From a bacterium (GTDB lineage Bacteria; Methylomirabilota; Methylomirabilia; Methylomirabilales; 2-02-FULL-66-22), in assembly GCA_029580855.1 (NCBI GenBank), contig JAKPQH010000114.1, forward strand, positions 1 through 52,952: 52,952 bases of DNA, written 5' to 3'. The notes below the pieces were generated by a model. The model did not search any database and had not been told where the DNA came from. It saw only the letters and a list, made by a program, of their open reading frames with translations. Below are positions 1 through 9,472 of the stretch, in pieces (positions within the stretch are counted from its first letter, which is position 1; every line of letters starts with the position of its first letter). The translations under genes and the position numbers were made by a program.

Positions 1-354
1 CCCCGCGGGATTGCCGGGGCAGACCCGGTTGAAGTTGATTCCGTCCAGCGGGTTGACGTAGATCGCGCGCCGCTGGAAAGCCGGCACGCTCACGACAGGA
101 ACGATGATGACCGCGCCTCGTATCTCCGCCGGATCCAGCGACCGGGACAGCCGAATGGCGGCCTCGATACCCGGGTATTCCGCGCCATGGACACCCGCCG
201 TCACCGCAAACACCGGCCCATCCGCCGTACCGTTGATGACCACCACCGGCATCCGGATGGTGGCGCCCCGTCCCACATCCGTGACCAGGAATCCGCGCGC
301 CGTCTGCCCCGATCCTGCCGTGATCTCGCCAACCGTCATCGGTTTTGTGGACAT
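1..354 (-). CDS. Succinylglutamate desuccinylase/aspartoacylase (M14 AspA/AstE) family protein, partial
   Basis: The gene starts at the ATG at 354 and runs off the left edge, leaving 118 N-terminal residues. The motif TAGVHGAEYPG near residue 53 carries the H-x-x-E zinc ligands of the M14 AspA/AstE branch. It is followed by IIVPVVSVPAF and by YVNPLDGINFNRVCPG, which holds the substrate-contacting Asn-Arg region of the family. Members are zinc hydrolases that remove acyl groups from amino acids or related small molecules. The C-terminal half, including the catalytic Glu and the last zinc His, lies outside the window, so activity and substrate cannot be judged. Genes of this family often sit next to transporters. 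The gene lies about 155 bases downstream of a HAD gene on the same strand. Confidence 0.85.
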   Translation of the reverse strand, partial: MSTKPMTVGEITAGSGQTARGFLVTDVGRGATIRMPVVVINGTADGPVFAVTAGVHGAEYPGIEAAIRLSRSLDPAEIRGAVIIVPVVSVPAFQRRAIYVNPLDGINFNRVCPGNPAG

Positions 355-509
355 CGTCGTGCTCCTTTGGACGTGCGGGGATATCCGTGCAAACGTGATG
401 AACCCCTCAGACGTTCTTGGATCGAGGATTTCCTTGCGATCTCGCGATTCCCGTCCGCCTCCAGATAGCGCCCATCGAGGTTGAACGTTGCGGGGTCCCT
501 TCCCCGGCC

Positions 510-1190
510 TCAATCCGCCGGTCGCCGCGGCCCGTCAAGTCGTCCGAGCAACGCCGGCAGAGGTAGCGAGGCCAGCGAATCCAGCACGAGATCTGCGCGG
601 TCCAGACCTAGCCGCCGCGTGACCGGATTGGGCACGGCCACGCACAGCATCCCCGCTGCCTTGGCGGCGGCGACGCCGTGGGGCGAATCCTCGAAAGCCA
701 CGGCGCGAGGCGCCGCGATCCTTAGTGTGTCGAGGACGGCGAGATACGGGGCCGGATCGGGCTTGTGCGCGCCGGTATCCTCGACGCACTTGATCGTATC
801 GAAATAATCGAGCAGACCCAAGCGCCCGAGATGACCGTATACCCACGCGCGATCCGAACTGGAAGCCAGGCCGATCTTCAGCCGCAACTCCCGAGCCCCG
901 CGGAGATATTCGCGAACACCCGGCAGAACCGGCTGGGCCAGGTTCAGTTGGCGCATCTTGGCACTCCGCTCCGCCCGGATGCGATCGCGATCGACACGGA
1001 CTCCTCTGAGCCGCTCGAGGTGCTCCAACGGGTCAAAATGGCCCGCCGGTCGCCCAACGCAGTCGGCCCAATCCTCCAGCCGCAGCTCGCACCCGTGGGC
1101 CCGATACACCGCTTGCCACGACTGGAAGTCCGTCGTTTCCGTGTCCAGGATCAAGCCGTCGAAATCGAACACCAGGGCAAGGATCGACAT
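510..1190 (-). CDS. HAD-superfamily hydrolase, beta-phosphoglucomutase-like
   Basis: This 226-residue protein is a cytoplasmic HAD phosphatase or phosphomutase. Motif I is VFDFDG with the nucleophile D9 and acid/base D11. Motif II is the serine stretch LASSSDR near residue 110. The motif III lysine is in GAHKPDP at about 143, and motif IV is AFEDSPHG at about 166. The region between motifs I and II is a helical cap typical of the beta-phosphoglucomutase/GS1 subfamily. Upstream of the ATG at 1190 is GATGAGGACAA, a good ribosome binding site. The substrate is unknown: members dephosphorylate sugar phosphates, phosphoglycolate or nucleotides. No neighbour gives a clear clue. Confidence 0.9.
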   Translation of the reverse strand: MSILALVFDFDGLILDTETTDFQSWQAVYRAHGCELRLEDWADCVGRPAGHFDPLEHLERLRGVRVDRDRIRAERSAKMRQLNLAQPVLPGVREYLRGARELRLKIGLASSSDRAWVYGHLGRLGLLDYFDTIKCVEDTGAHKPDPAPYLAVLDTLRIAAPRAVAFEDSPHGVAAAKAAGMLCVAVPNPVTRRLGLDRADLVLDSLASLPLPALLGRLDGPRRPAD

Positions 1191-1687
1191 TTGTCCTCAT
1201 CCATAGAAACGAATCGCCACCCGAGTTCTGGGGACACCATACCCAGCTATTCCGGCGTCCCCCGCTTTGGCCCGGGCTTTCCGCGTCGGAGCGTCCGCCC
1301 AAGTTGCCGCTCGACCATACGGACGAAGGGCCCTCGGCCCAAGGATCTCCCGCTTCGTTCATGGCGGCGGAGTGGCTGGACCTCGTGCTCCGTGGCTCCC
1401 GTGGCGAGAAAGCCCCTCCACTCGCCGACCAGCGCCGGCGACGCCCCACGCTATAGGGCGGAATTCCGGGCACCACGACCCGCGCGATTTGCGGCATGCT
1501 GCCGGCCTATCTCTTCCCAGATCCGGACCAAGAGCTGCGGATGGCGTCCCGGGAATTGTCCCCGGATTCCGCGTCAATTGCGCCGGGCTATGCGACGTGT
1601 TCTGTTCTGTTGGCAAAATCGCGGCCGGAAGTCGTCGGCACGGCCGCCGCCCCGTTCAGCCGGTTGTTGGACGGCAGGCGCATCGGC
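1191..1687. other. Intergenic stretch, no gene recognised
   Basis: About 500 bases separate the HAD gene from the restriction enzyme gene. Open frames exist on both strands, but none has a recognisable domain, a convincing ribosome binding site or a protein-like composition. This is the left edge of the defence island and may be decayed coding sequence. Confidence 0.5.
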
Positions 1688-2428
1688 TCACTTCTGGGTT
1701 CTCGAATACGCGATCGCGCGGGCGACGAGGCTTTCGGCGAAATTGGCGAACGTCAACTCGGCACAGGGCTCTGAGAATGCCCCGTTCCGCCCGGTATCGC
1801 TGGGCGACAGGATGAGGCTCGCCGCATCGTACAGGCGCTCACGCACCATCTTCGTCAGGAGGATTTCGTATCGCTTGGCGTACGAAGCATCGCGGAACTC
1901 GCCGAAGACTGGGAAGTGAGGTTCAGCCACCGAGACCGGGCGTGTAGGGCCTGTCGCATCCTCCACAAGCATCATATACCCCAACCACGGCTTGGGTGAT
2001 CCTCGGAACGCCCCTTCCCGAAAAGCGGCCCAGTAGTCCGTTGCGTTTCCGAGCGCCTCCTCGGTTCGGTTGTTGTAGTTGTTCCCGAACGATGGGCCAA
2101 CCTGCGCCTTGAACTCCACGGTTGCGAACAGGCGACCATCAACCACGACCACGAGGTCCCACTTCTTCTCAGCACGGTAGTACCCGGGCAGCTCGACTCG
2201 CGTGCGTCGATGAACAGCCGTATCGCTGACGCCCGCATCCACGATGAGTTTGCGGATGAGCTCGGCGAAGCCGTCAAGATGGGCACCGCCCGTGACAGCG
2301 CTTCTTGCGCCTCGGTCTCGATCGCCCGATTTCACACCCTGGGCCTTGGCTTGCCGAGACCGAGTGCGCCAGAAGTGGCGCACGGCACCACGGATCGCGG
2401 TCGCCGGATCGTCCCGGCTCCTCACCAT
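1688..2428 (-). CDS. Type II restriction endonuclease, PaeR7I/XhoI family
   Basis: This 246-residue protein has the core seen in PaeR7I and XhoI. WDLVVVVDGRLFATVEFK (residues 90-107) contains a PD-(D/E)XK-type site, D91 with E105-x-K107. GNNYNNRTEEALGNATDYW follows, and its Asn-rich loop is characteristic of this family. Family members cut CTCGAG, so that is the best guess for the site if specificity is conserved. The start codon at 2428 is ten bases past the methyltransferase stop and is preceded by AAGGAG inside the end of that gene. The enzyme is therefore translated after the methylase, as expected for protecting host DNA first. The sequence looks intact, and length is close to PaeR7I (about 246 residues). 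Confidence 0.88.
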   Translation of the reverse strand: MVRSRDDPATAIRGAVRHFWRTRSRQAKAQGVKSGDRDRGARSAVTGGAHLDGFAELIRKLIVDAGVSDTAVHRRTRVELPGYYRAEKKWDLVVVVDGRLFATVEFKAQVGPSFGNNYNNRTEEALGNATDYWAAFREGAFRGSPKPWLGYMMLVEDATGPTRPVSVAEPHFPVFGEFRDASYAKRYEILLTKMVRERLYDAASLILSPSDTGRNGAFSEPCAELTFANFAESLVARAIAYSRTQK

Positions 2429-2437
2429 CAGCGTCGC

Positions 2438-3454
2438 CTACTCCTTGTGAACCTGGACGTCAACGGCGGAAAACAATCCAGTGGTCTCGGATCGAATACG
2501 CCGCTCGGCCATGTCGAAATAATGCGCATCGACCTCGCAGCCGATGCTGTCGCGACCGCAACGTGCGGCGACGACGCTCGTCGTGCCCGTCCCCATGAAC
2601 GGATCAAGCACCGTGTCCCCGACGAAGCTGAACATCCGAATCAGGCGTTCGGCGAGTTCCGTCGGATAAGGTGCCGGATGATCTCGTGTGGATGCTCCGG
2701 TCAGTCCGGTCCAGATCTGTTGGAACCACCGCTGGTAATCATCAGTGGAGATCACGCTGAGGATTCGCTCAGCGAGCGAGGGCTTTCGGTAGCCACCTGG
2801 CTTTCTCTCCATGAGGATGAACTCAATGTCGTTCTTGATCACCGCGTTCGGCTCGTACGGCTTGCCAAGGAATCCTGCTCCGCCGTTCTCAACCTCGTAG
2901 ACGGCGTTCGCGATCTTGTGCCAGATGATTGGGGCGAGGTTGTCGAAGCCGATGCGCCGGCAATGCTCCTGGATGGAGGCATGAAGCGGCACCACGGTGT
3001 GTCGGCCGTCGTTCTTGCGTCGGGAGAGGCAGACATCACCGACAACACAGATGAGACGTCCACCGGGAACCAGCGCGTGGAAGCAGTGCGTCCAAACCCG
3101 GTCAAGCTCCGCCAAGAATGTCTCGTAGTCCGAGACGTGCCCCAATTGACCGTCCGAATCACGGTACTCCTTGAGCGTCCAGTAGGGCGGCGAGGTCAAG
3201 ACGAGATGAACCGAATTGGGCCCCAGATCGCCGAACGACCGCGCATCACGATGAAATAGGTGATGGGTCGTCGGAATCGAGCGCACGGCGTTGTCGATAA
3301 GGCTCATCAACCGTGCGTCCTTGGCGATCGCGGGGATCGCCGTCTGCGGGTTCTCGAGCGATCGCAGTTCCTCCGGGACCGACTCCCTTAGGTCGCGCCT
3401 GCGGGTCGGCGTGGTTGCAGAGTTCACGAGTGGCGCCACCCCTTCCATCTTCAT
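2438..3454 (-). CDS. Site-specific DNA methyltransferase (N4-cytosine/N6-adenine, beta-type order)
   Basis: Taken from the ATG at 3454, the protein is 338 residues. The catalytic motif TSPPYW (about 87-92) precedes the SAM-binding motif DPFMGTGTTS (about 284-293). This is the order of the beta class of amino-methyltransferases. The frame stays open to an ATG at 3562, but the extra 36 residues are low-complexity Arg/Ala and unlike the family, so I prefer 3454. It is paired with the downstream PaeR7I-type endonuclease and should protect that enzyme's sites. PaeR7I's own methylase is a gamma-type enzyme with an NPPY motif, so this pairing is not the textbook one. A CTCGAG site lies within this gene at 3353-3358. 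Confidence 0.88.
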   Translation of the reverse strand: MKMEGVAPLVNSATTPTRRRDLRESVPEELRSLENPQTAIPAIAKDARLMSLIDNAVRSIPTTHHLFHRDARSFGDLGPNSVHLVLTSPPYWTLKEYRDSDGQLGHVSDYETFLAELDRVWTHCFHALVPGGRLICVVGDVCLSRRKNDGRHTVVPLHASIQEHCRRIGFDNLAPIIWHKIANAVYEVENGGAGFLGKPYEPNAVIKNDIEFILMERKPGGYRKPSLAERILSVISTDDYQRWFQQIWTGLTGASTRDHPAPYPTELAERLIRMFSFVGDTVLDPFMGTGTTSVVAARCGRDSIGCEVDAHYFDMAERRIRSETTGLFSAVDVQVHKE

Positions 3455-3665
3455 TTCAGCATTGTACTCCGTGTACTTCGCGTGGTCACCGAGTCGCGCC
3501 CTCCGACCGTCCAACTGGGCCCGCGGCTGAGCGGCGGGCCGCGCAGCGGACCGTAATAACAATGCGCCGATCAGCGCTCATCCCGATCTTCCTCCAATTT
3601 GCCCTTCACGAGAGCCTTTTGCACAATTGCCCGTTCCGACCATACTGTACTAATCCAGTAAGTAT

Positions 3666-3684
3666 CCCCCGGCAGAGCCGGGGG
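3666..3684 (-). terminator. GC-rich stem-loop downstream of hepT
   Basis: CCCCCGGC-AGA-GCCGGGGG forms a perfect 8-bp stem with a 3-base loop, just past the hepT stop on the minus strand. No clear U-run follows, so termination is plausible but not certain. Similar palindromes also occur as dispersed repeats. Confidence 0.5.
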
Positions 3685-3698
3685 GTTACCAATTGAAC

Positions 3699-4046
3699 TC
3701 AATCCCCACATTGGCGAAGCAGAGCCTCGACCTCCCGCAGAAGCGTCGGCAGGTCATTCTGGAGCACATCCCATGCAACGTTAGTATCGACTACGTCGTA
3801 GCCATGGATCAGGATATTGCGGAAGTCGACGATCCGCCGACGCTGGCTGATCTTCGATGCGGTCGCAGCATCGAGTTTAGCCAATCGATTTATGGCCTCA
3901 CCGATAATCTCAAACTGACGCTCGATCCCCGAACGGAGAAGCGCGTTCTCTGAATAATCATGAACGGTGTGGCCTGCGGCGAACTGAAGGATCAGCCCGA
4001 TAGCCTGTCTGACGTCCTCCAGGAGCTTTCTGGACTCAAGCCGCAT
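3699..4046 (-). CDS. hepT: HepT-like HEPN ribonuclease toxin (DUF86)
   Basis: This 115-residue, all-helical HEPN protein carries the R-x4-6-H-x-Y motif as RNILIHGY (R76, H81, Y83). In characterised MntA-HepT pairs this is the RNase active site, and its tyrosine is AMPylated by the antitoxin. I chose the ATG at 4046, which overlaps the end of mntA by 11 bases. The open frame extends to 4103, but that extension does not resemble HepT. The order mntA then hepT with overlap implies coupled translation. The pair follows hsdM in one transcription unit, so it may guard or depend on the modification gene. All catalytic residues are present, so the toxin looks functional. Confidence 0.9.
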   Translation of the reverse strand: MRLESRKLLEDVRQAIGLILQFAAGHTVHDYSENALLRSGIERQFEIIGEAINRLAKLDAATASKISQRRRIVDFRNILIHGYDVVDTNVAWDVLQNDLPTLLREVEALLRQCGD

Positions 4047-4340
4047 AGAGCACCAACCGGCTGCGGTTGACCGATTCGAGGAAGTAGCGATTTCGAATGG
4101 CACTGGTCATGATCAGATCAACGTTGCGCTTGAACAGTTCCCGCAGCGCCTCCAGCAGGCCGAAGTACGCATCGGCGTACTCACCGGTCCGGAGCGGGAG
4201 AAACTCGACGAGAAAGTCCAGATCGCTGGCACGGGGATCGAAACGGTTCGTGAGCGCCGACCCGAAGATCTCAAGCCGCCGAACACGGTATTCCGCGCAC
4301 AGGCGGATCAAGTCATCGCGGTGTTCTTCGATCAGGCAGT

Positions 4341-4344
<4 letters not shown>
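4036..4344 (-). CDS. mntA: MntA-like minimal nucleotidyltransferase antitoxin
   Basis: This 102-residue protein belongs to the minimal nucleotidyltransferases of the polymerase-beta superfamily. The signature reads [21 protein letters not shown] at 28-29 and D41-x-D43, with a third carboxylate at D76 in NVDLIM. MntA proteins transfer AMP to the HEPN toxin and inactivate it. The start codon overlaps the hsdM stop by four bases (ATGA type) and its end overlaps hepT. This gives an hsdM-mntA-hepT operon with tight stoichiometric coupling. All three metal-binding acids are present, so it appears active. Confidence 0.9.
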
Positions 4345-5963
<1,619 letters not shown>

Positions 5964-6022
5964 GTTTTACCTCACGCGGCGGTCGCTGATGCCTGCGAGT
6001 TGGGGGCATCTAGCGGTCGGGT

Positions 6023-6379
6023 TCAGCCGCGTTGCGGAGCGTAGCGGAGCAATGTCGGCCGCAACCAAATTGTTGTTACCATCAGCACGAGGTCAGATTT
6101 AGAATCAGGAAAAGGCAGCTCTTCCGTCACTTGTTGAAAAACCCGGATGCCCCGCCTTTCAGCCTTGAGCGCTATATTGTCCGACGGCTCGACGCCGATT
6201 TTTATGTCCAAAGGCACGGCAAATTTCCCTGAACCAACGCCTACCTCCAACCCTTTGGCGGGAGGGGGAGGCATTACTTGGCGTATTACCTCTAATTCGG
6301 CATAATAAGCTTCGCGATTCCTTTCGAATCACCCATCGTCTCTATCGCTAAATTTCTCAAATGGTCCTATTTGGGCCAT
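6023..6379 (-). pseudogene. Class I SAM-dependent methyltransferase, nonsense-mutated and 3'-truncated
   Basis: Read from an ATG at 6379, the minus strand gives MAQIGPFEKFSDRDDG, then a TGA at 6331-6329, then FERNREAYYAELEV and the SAM motif GLEVGVGSGKFAVPL. The stop sits where relatives have tryptophan (YD-x-WF), so a TGG-to-TGA change is the simplest reading. Homology ends after DLVLMVTTI at about 6068, where relatives continue into the rest of the Rossmann fold. Unrelated sequence then runs to a stop at 6023. The gene therefore has both a nonsense mutation and a lost 3' end, and the second break abuts the hsdM operon. The segment is visibly AT-richer than the flanks. An internal ATG at 6274 could only give a non-functional stub. 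Confidence 0.78.
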
Positions 6380-6396
6380 GCGAGTCACCCATCATG

Positions 6397-6416
6397 CTCG
6401 CCTGACCTCAGGCGAG
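6397..6416 (-). terminator. Stem-loop downstream of the DsrE-family gene
   Basis: CTCGCCTGA-CC-TCAGGCGAG is a perfect 9-bp inverted repeat seven bases past the stop of the DsrE gene. There is no U-run, so it may be a pause or 3'-stabilising element rather than a true intrinsic terminator. Confidence 0.45.
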
Positions 6417-6423
6417 AGCCGAC

Positions 6424-6780
6424 CTAAAAAGTAATAACCCTGTCGCTCTCAACGACCCATGCCGCCAGTTCGGGCATTGTAGACTTCTCAGCACCGTCAA
6501 AATACGGATGGTTCTTGTAGATTCCACACCGTGCCATGCAGGTTCCGCACACCTTCACGGGAACGCCTCGGGCCATAAGGTCTTTGAGCATTTGAGATAA
6601 ATCTTGGTCGTAGCCTTCCGGCGGCTTGCAAACATCGCGAGCCATATCAACAGAGTCGTTCATCAGGAAAATTCTAACTTCCTGTCCAGTCTTCGCCAGT
6701 TCTCCGGCCAAGCGCAGGCCATTCCAAGTCACATCGGTATTGTCGTATGGCTCACGGTTAAAGATTATCAGCACCTTCAT
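6424..6780 (-). CDS. DsrE/DsrF-like family protein
   Basis: From the ATG at 6780, preceded by AAAGGAAA, the protein has 118 residues. It begins with the beta-strand MKVLIIFN typical of the DsrE fold, followed by NGLRLAGEL. Its C-terminal half contains VCGTCMARCGIY with cysteines at about 78, 81 and 85. DsrE-like proteins are small cytoplasmic proteins, some of which relay sulfur through conserved cysteines. Here the three cysteines could serve that role or bind metal. No other sulfur-oxidation gene is nearby, so the role is open. The gene lies in an AT-richer patch between a broken methyltransferase and an integrase remnant, which suggests acquisition by transfer. Upstream in-frame sequence to 7026 is not protein-like. 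Confidence 0.85.
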   Translation of the reverse strand: MKVLIIFNREPYDNTDVTWNGLRLAGELAKTGQEVRIFLMNDSVDMARDVCKPPEGYDQDLSQMLKDLMARGVPVKVCGTCMARCGIYKNHPYFDGAEKSTMPELAAWVVESDRVITF

Positions 6781-6985
6781 CGGTTTTTCCTTTCGCGGTT
6801 TTTTTGACGGCTGACTACGGCTGTACGGTTTTTCGCTACCTACGTTTCTCTTGCCGAGCGTCTGTATATACGCTTGGGGTCTTGACGATCCATCGACCTC
6901 CAAGATCCGAGTGATTATGGGCAGCGTACCGATCCGCTCGGGATTATATACGGAATCCGTGTAACATCCCTGCGGCCCGTGGCGA

Positions 6986-7189
6986 CTACAAGGCGTCGGC
7001 CGGGCTCCGCACCCCTTTGCCGCCACGATTCAAGACATGCGTGTAAATCATCGTCGTCTTCACGTCGTTGTGGCCAAGCAATTCCTGAATGGTTCGGATG
7101 TCATAGCCGTCCTCGAGCAGGTGCGTCGGAAAAGAGCGGCGCAGGGTGTGACGGGTGGCATGTCTGCCGATTCCCGTCGCGATGGCGGC
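6986..7189 (-). pseudogene. Integron-type tyrosine recombinase, C-terminal catalytic fragment
   Basis: The last ~65 codons encode [20 protein letters not shown], then [20 protein letters not shown] and [14 protein letters not shown]. These retain the H-x-x-R pair, the second histidine (LLGH) and the nucleophile tyrosine (TMIYTHV) of tyrosine recombinases. The ending [11 protein letters not shown] is typical of integron/IntI-like enzymes. Upstream of about 7189 the frame stays open but homology stops abruptly: the N-terminal DNA-binding domain and the first catalytic arginine are missing. It is a remnant that marks the right edge of the defence island. Confidence 0.8.
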
Positions 7190-7559
7190 GTCTCCAATCG
7201 GGGCGGCTCGGGCCGTGGAGAGGGACCGGGGCTCGGTGCGGGCGCAGAGGGAGTCGGACGCGACACGGCCCCGGTGGGCAGGGTCTGCGGCAGAGGGCCG
7301 CGCGTTGCGTGCCGCGCCGGCCGAGACGCATGCGCGTCGTTCATCGTGTGATCCCCAGGCGCCCGCGTTCGAATGCCCTCCCGTGGCGCTCCCGGAGAAT
7401 CGCTGGAACGACCCAACCCTAGCCCAGACCCAACGGAGTGTCAAGGAAGGCGGCGCAGGAATTCCGAGGGCAGGAGACAGCGGGCAGATTGCAGGAAGCT
7501 GAGGCGGGATAAGGCGATGGTCAAAGGGCGGTTGGCAGCAGAAAGGCGGGAAAGGCGGT
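7190..7559. other. Intergenic stretch, no gene recognised
   Basis: This GC-rich stretch lies between the integrase remnant and the peptide-permease gene. No frame shows a domain. It is where oppD/oppF-type ATPase genes would be expected for the upstream operon, but nothing resembling a Walker motif is visible. Confidence 0.5.
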
Positions 7560-8420
7560 TCAGGTTCTGAGCCGTGGGTCCAGGGCGTCGCGCAGGCCGT
7601 CGCCGAGAAGATTGAAGCCAAGGACGGCCAACATGATGGCGAGGCCCGGGATCGTGGCGATGTGCGGCGCCATCAGAAGGAAGTCGCGCCCCGTGGCCAC
7701 CATCAATCCCCACGACGCCGTCGGGGGCTGCACGCCCAAACCCAGGAACGACAGTGCCGCCTCCACCAGGATCGCGTTGGCCATGTACAGCGTCGAGTAG
7801 ACGATGAGCGTCGGAAGAAAATTCGGCAGGAGATGCCGCAGCAGGATCGCCGCCGTAGGCGTACCCATGGCCCGGGCGGCCTGGATGTAGTCCATCTCGC
7901 GGAGCGAGAGAACCGAGGCCCGCACGATCCTCGTGAAAGCGGGCATGGCCCATATGCCCACGGCCAGCGTCGTGTTGAGGACACCCGGACCGAGAGCGCT
8001 CACCACCGCGATGGCCAGCAACAGATACGGAAACGCCAGCAGGATTTCCAGTCCGCGGCTGATCACGCTGTCGACGACACCGCCCGCGTATCCCGAGATG
8101 GTCCCGAAGAGAAGGCCAAGGCTCAGCGCGATGCCGACCGCGACCGTCCCGACCAGGAGGGCGACGCGGGTGCCGTAGATGATCCGGCTGAGGATATCCC
8201 GGCCGAACTCGTCGGCGCCCAGCAAAAAGCGCGACCCCGGCGGCGTTCGCTTGGCGACCAGATCCTGGAGGCTCGGGTCGTGGGGGGCCAGCACCGGTGC
8301 GAAGACGGCGGCCAGGAGCAGGCCTGCCACGATCACCAGGCCCACCACGGCCAGACGATTCCGCCGGAACCGGTTCCAGGCATCCGCCCGCACTGCAGAT
8401 TCCGCAGATTGCACGTTCAC
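7560..8420 (-). CDS. dppC: Peptide/nickel-type ABC transporter permease, DppC/OppC family
   Basis: This 286-residue inner-membrane permease has about six transmembrane helices and the N-terminal cytoplasmic [14 protein letters not shown] motif of the DppC class. The EAA loop that contacts the ATPase reads [15 protein letters not shown] and is followed by [15 protein letters not shown]. Length matches the family. The start is a GTG at 8420, or possibly a GTG at 8393. The first nine codons consist partly of a dispersed repeat (TCTGCGG core), so the true N-terminus is uncertain. It follows dppB and the binding protein in one minus-strand operon. The usual ATPase pair is absent downstream, so ATPases must be encoded elsewhere or were lost. 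Confidence 0.92.
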   Translation of the reverse strand: MNVQSAESAVRADAWNRFRRNRLAVVGLVIVAGLLLAAVFAPVLAPHDPSLQDLVAKRTPPGSRFLLGADEFGRDILSRIIYGTRVALLVGTVAVGIALSLGLLFGTISGYAGGVVDSVISRGLEILLAFPYLLLAIAVVSALGPGVLNTTLAVGIWAMPAFTRIVRASVLSLREMDYIQAARAMGTPTAAILLRHLLPNFLPTLIVYSTLYMANAILVEAALSFLGLGVQPPTASWGLMVATGRDFLLMAPHIATIPGLAIMLAVLGFNLLGDGLRDALDPRLRT

Positions 8421-8440
8421 TTGAACACCAGGACGCTATT

Positions 8441-8520
8441 CATCCGCAGATTGCGCAGATTGGCCGATTTCACGGAGGACAACGTCCAAGAGAATCTGCG
8501 TAATCTGCGTAATCTGTGGA
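8441..8520. repeat. Intergenic dyad repeat, copy A
   Basis: The left arm CATCCGCAGATTGCGCAGAT and the right arm AATCTGCGTAATCTGCG are inverted around about 30 bases. A half copy (TCCGCAGATT) at 8401 enters the start of dppC. The same unit occurs at 13703-13852 and 24415-24484. Confidence 0.8.
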
Positions 8521-8539
8521 GCCATTCCGTCCCCGGCCC

Positions 8540-9460
8540 TCATCTGCGGCTGACCCGCGGATCGAACATCGCGTACGAGATGTCCACCAGCAGGTTGATC
8601 AGCACGAAGGCCAGGGCGAAAACCAAGATGGCGCCCTGCAACAGGATGTAGTCGCGGGCGAAGATCGCCCGCACGATAAGACGCCCCATCCCCGGCCACG
8701 CGAACACGGTCTCCGTCAGCACGGCGCCTCCCAGCAGCTGCCCCACCTGCAGTCCCAGCAACGTGACGATGGGGATGCAGGCATTGCGGAGACCGTGTTT
8801 GAGCACCACCGCCTGCTCGCGCACTCCTTTGGCCCGCGCCGTCCGGATGTAGTCTTCGCGCAACACCTCCAGCACGCTGGAGCGCGTCATCCGGGCCACC
8901 ATCGCCAACGAGGGCAGCGAAAGCGTGCCGGCGGGAAGGATGAGATGGCGCAGCGATCCGCTCCCCCCTACGGGGAGCCAGTTGAGCCAGAGGCTGAAAA
9001 ACACGATCAGCGTGAGGCCCGTCCAGAAGACGGGCATCGACAGGCCAAAAAGCGAGGTGAGTCGTATCGCGCCGTCGAACAGGGAATTCGGCCACACGGC
9101 GGACACGACGCCCGCAAGCACACCGCAGACCACGGCGATGAGCAGCGCCGCACCGGTCAATTCCAGCGTGGCCGGCCAGACGTCGGCCAACTCCTGGCTC
9201 ACCTGCCGGCGCTCGCGCAGGGAGCGACCCAGGTCCCCGTGGAGGAGGTTCCCGATGTACTGCATGTACCGGACGAGCAGGGGTTTATCGAGTCCGAGGG
9301 CCTGGCGCACCGCCGCCACGGACTCCGGCGTGGCGTGCTCCCCCAACATCAGCGTGACCGGATCACCGGGGATCAGCTCGATCGTGAGCATGACCGCGAA
9401 GATGACCCCGAGGACCACGGGAACGGCCTGCAGCAAGCGGCGCAAGAGATAGAACGTCAT
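8540..9460 (-). CDS. dppB: Peptide/nickel-type ABC transporter permease, DppB/OppB family
   Basis: This 306-residue permease begins MTFYLLRRLLQAVPVVLGV, the standard first helix of DppB proteins, followed by the periplasmic segment ELIPGDPVTLMLGEHATP. The EAA loop is REDYIRTARAKGVREQAV, and the C-terminal block is VFAWPGMGRLIVRAI. About six transmembrane helices are predicted by eye. It forms the transmembrane channel with DppC. The gene follows its binding protein after a 67-base gap that contains a perfect stem-loop. The gap to dppC holds a dyad repeat, so the two permease genes may be expressed at different levels. Confidence 0.94.
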   Translation of the reverse strand: MTFYLLRRLLQAVPVVLGVIFAVMLTIELIPGDPVTLMLGEHATPESVAAVRQALGLDKPLLVRYMQYIGNLLHGDLGRSLRERRQVSQELADVWPATLELTGAALLIAVVCGVLAGVVSAVWPNSLFDGAIRLTSLFGLSMPVFWTGLTLIVFFSLWLNWLPVGGSGSLRHLILPAGTLSLPSLAMVARMTRSSVLEVLREDYIRTARAKGVREQAVVLKHGLRNACIPIVTLLGLQVGQLLGGAVLTETVFAWPGMGRLIVRAIFARDYILLQGAILVFALAFVLINLLVDISYAMFDPRVSRR

Positions 9461-9472
9461 CGAAAGGCCGAC

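Noticed and set aside
6329..6331. TGA in the methyltransferase read as tryptophan or selenocysteine (recoding)
   Set aside because: Other genes in the window use TGA as a normal stop, no selenocysteine element is evident, and the gene is also truncated, so a pseudogene is simpler.
6380..6430. Possible attC site near the DsrE gene, given the integron-type integrase remnant
   Set aside because: A perfect hairpin exists, but I find no paired RYYYAAC/GTTRRRY core sites with the expected spacing.
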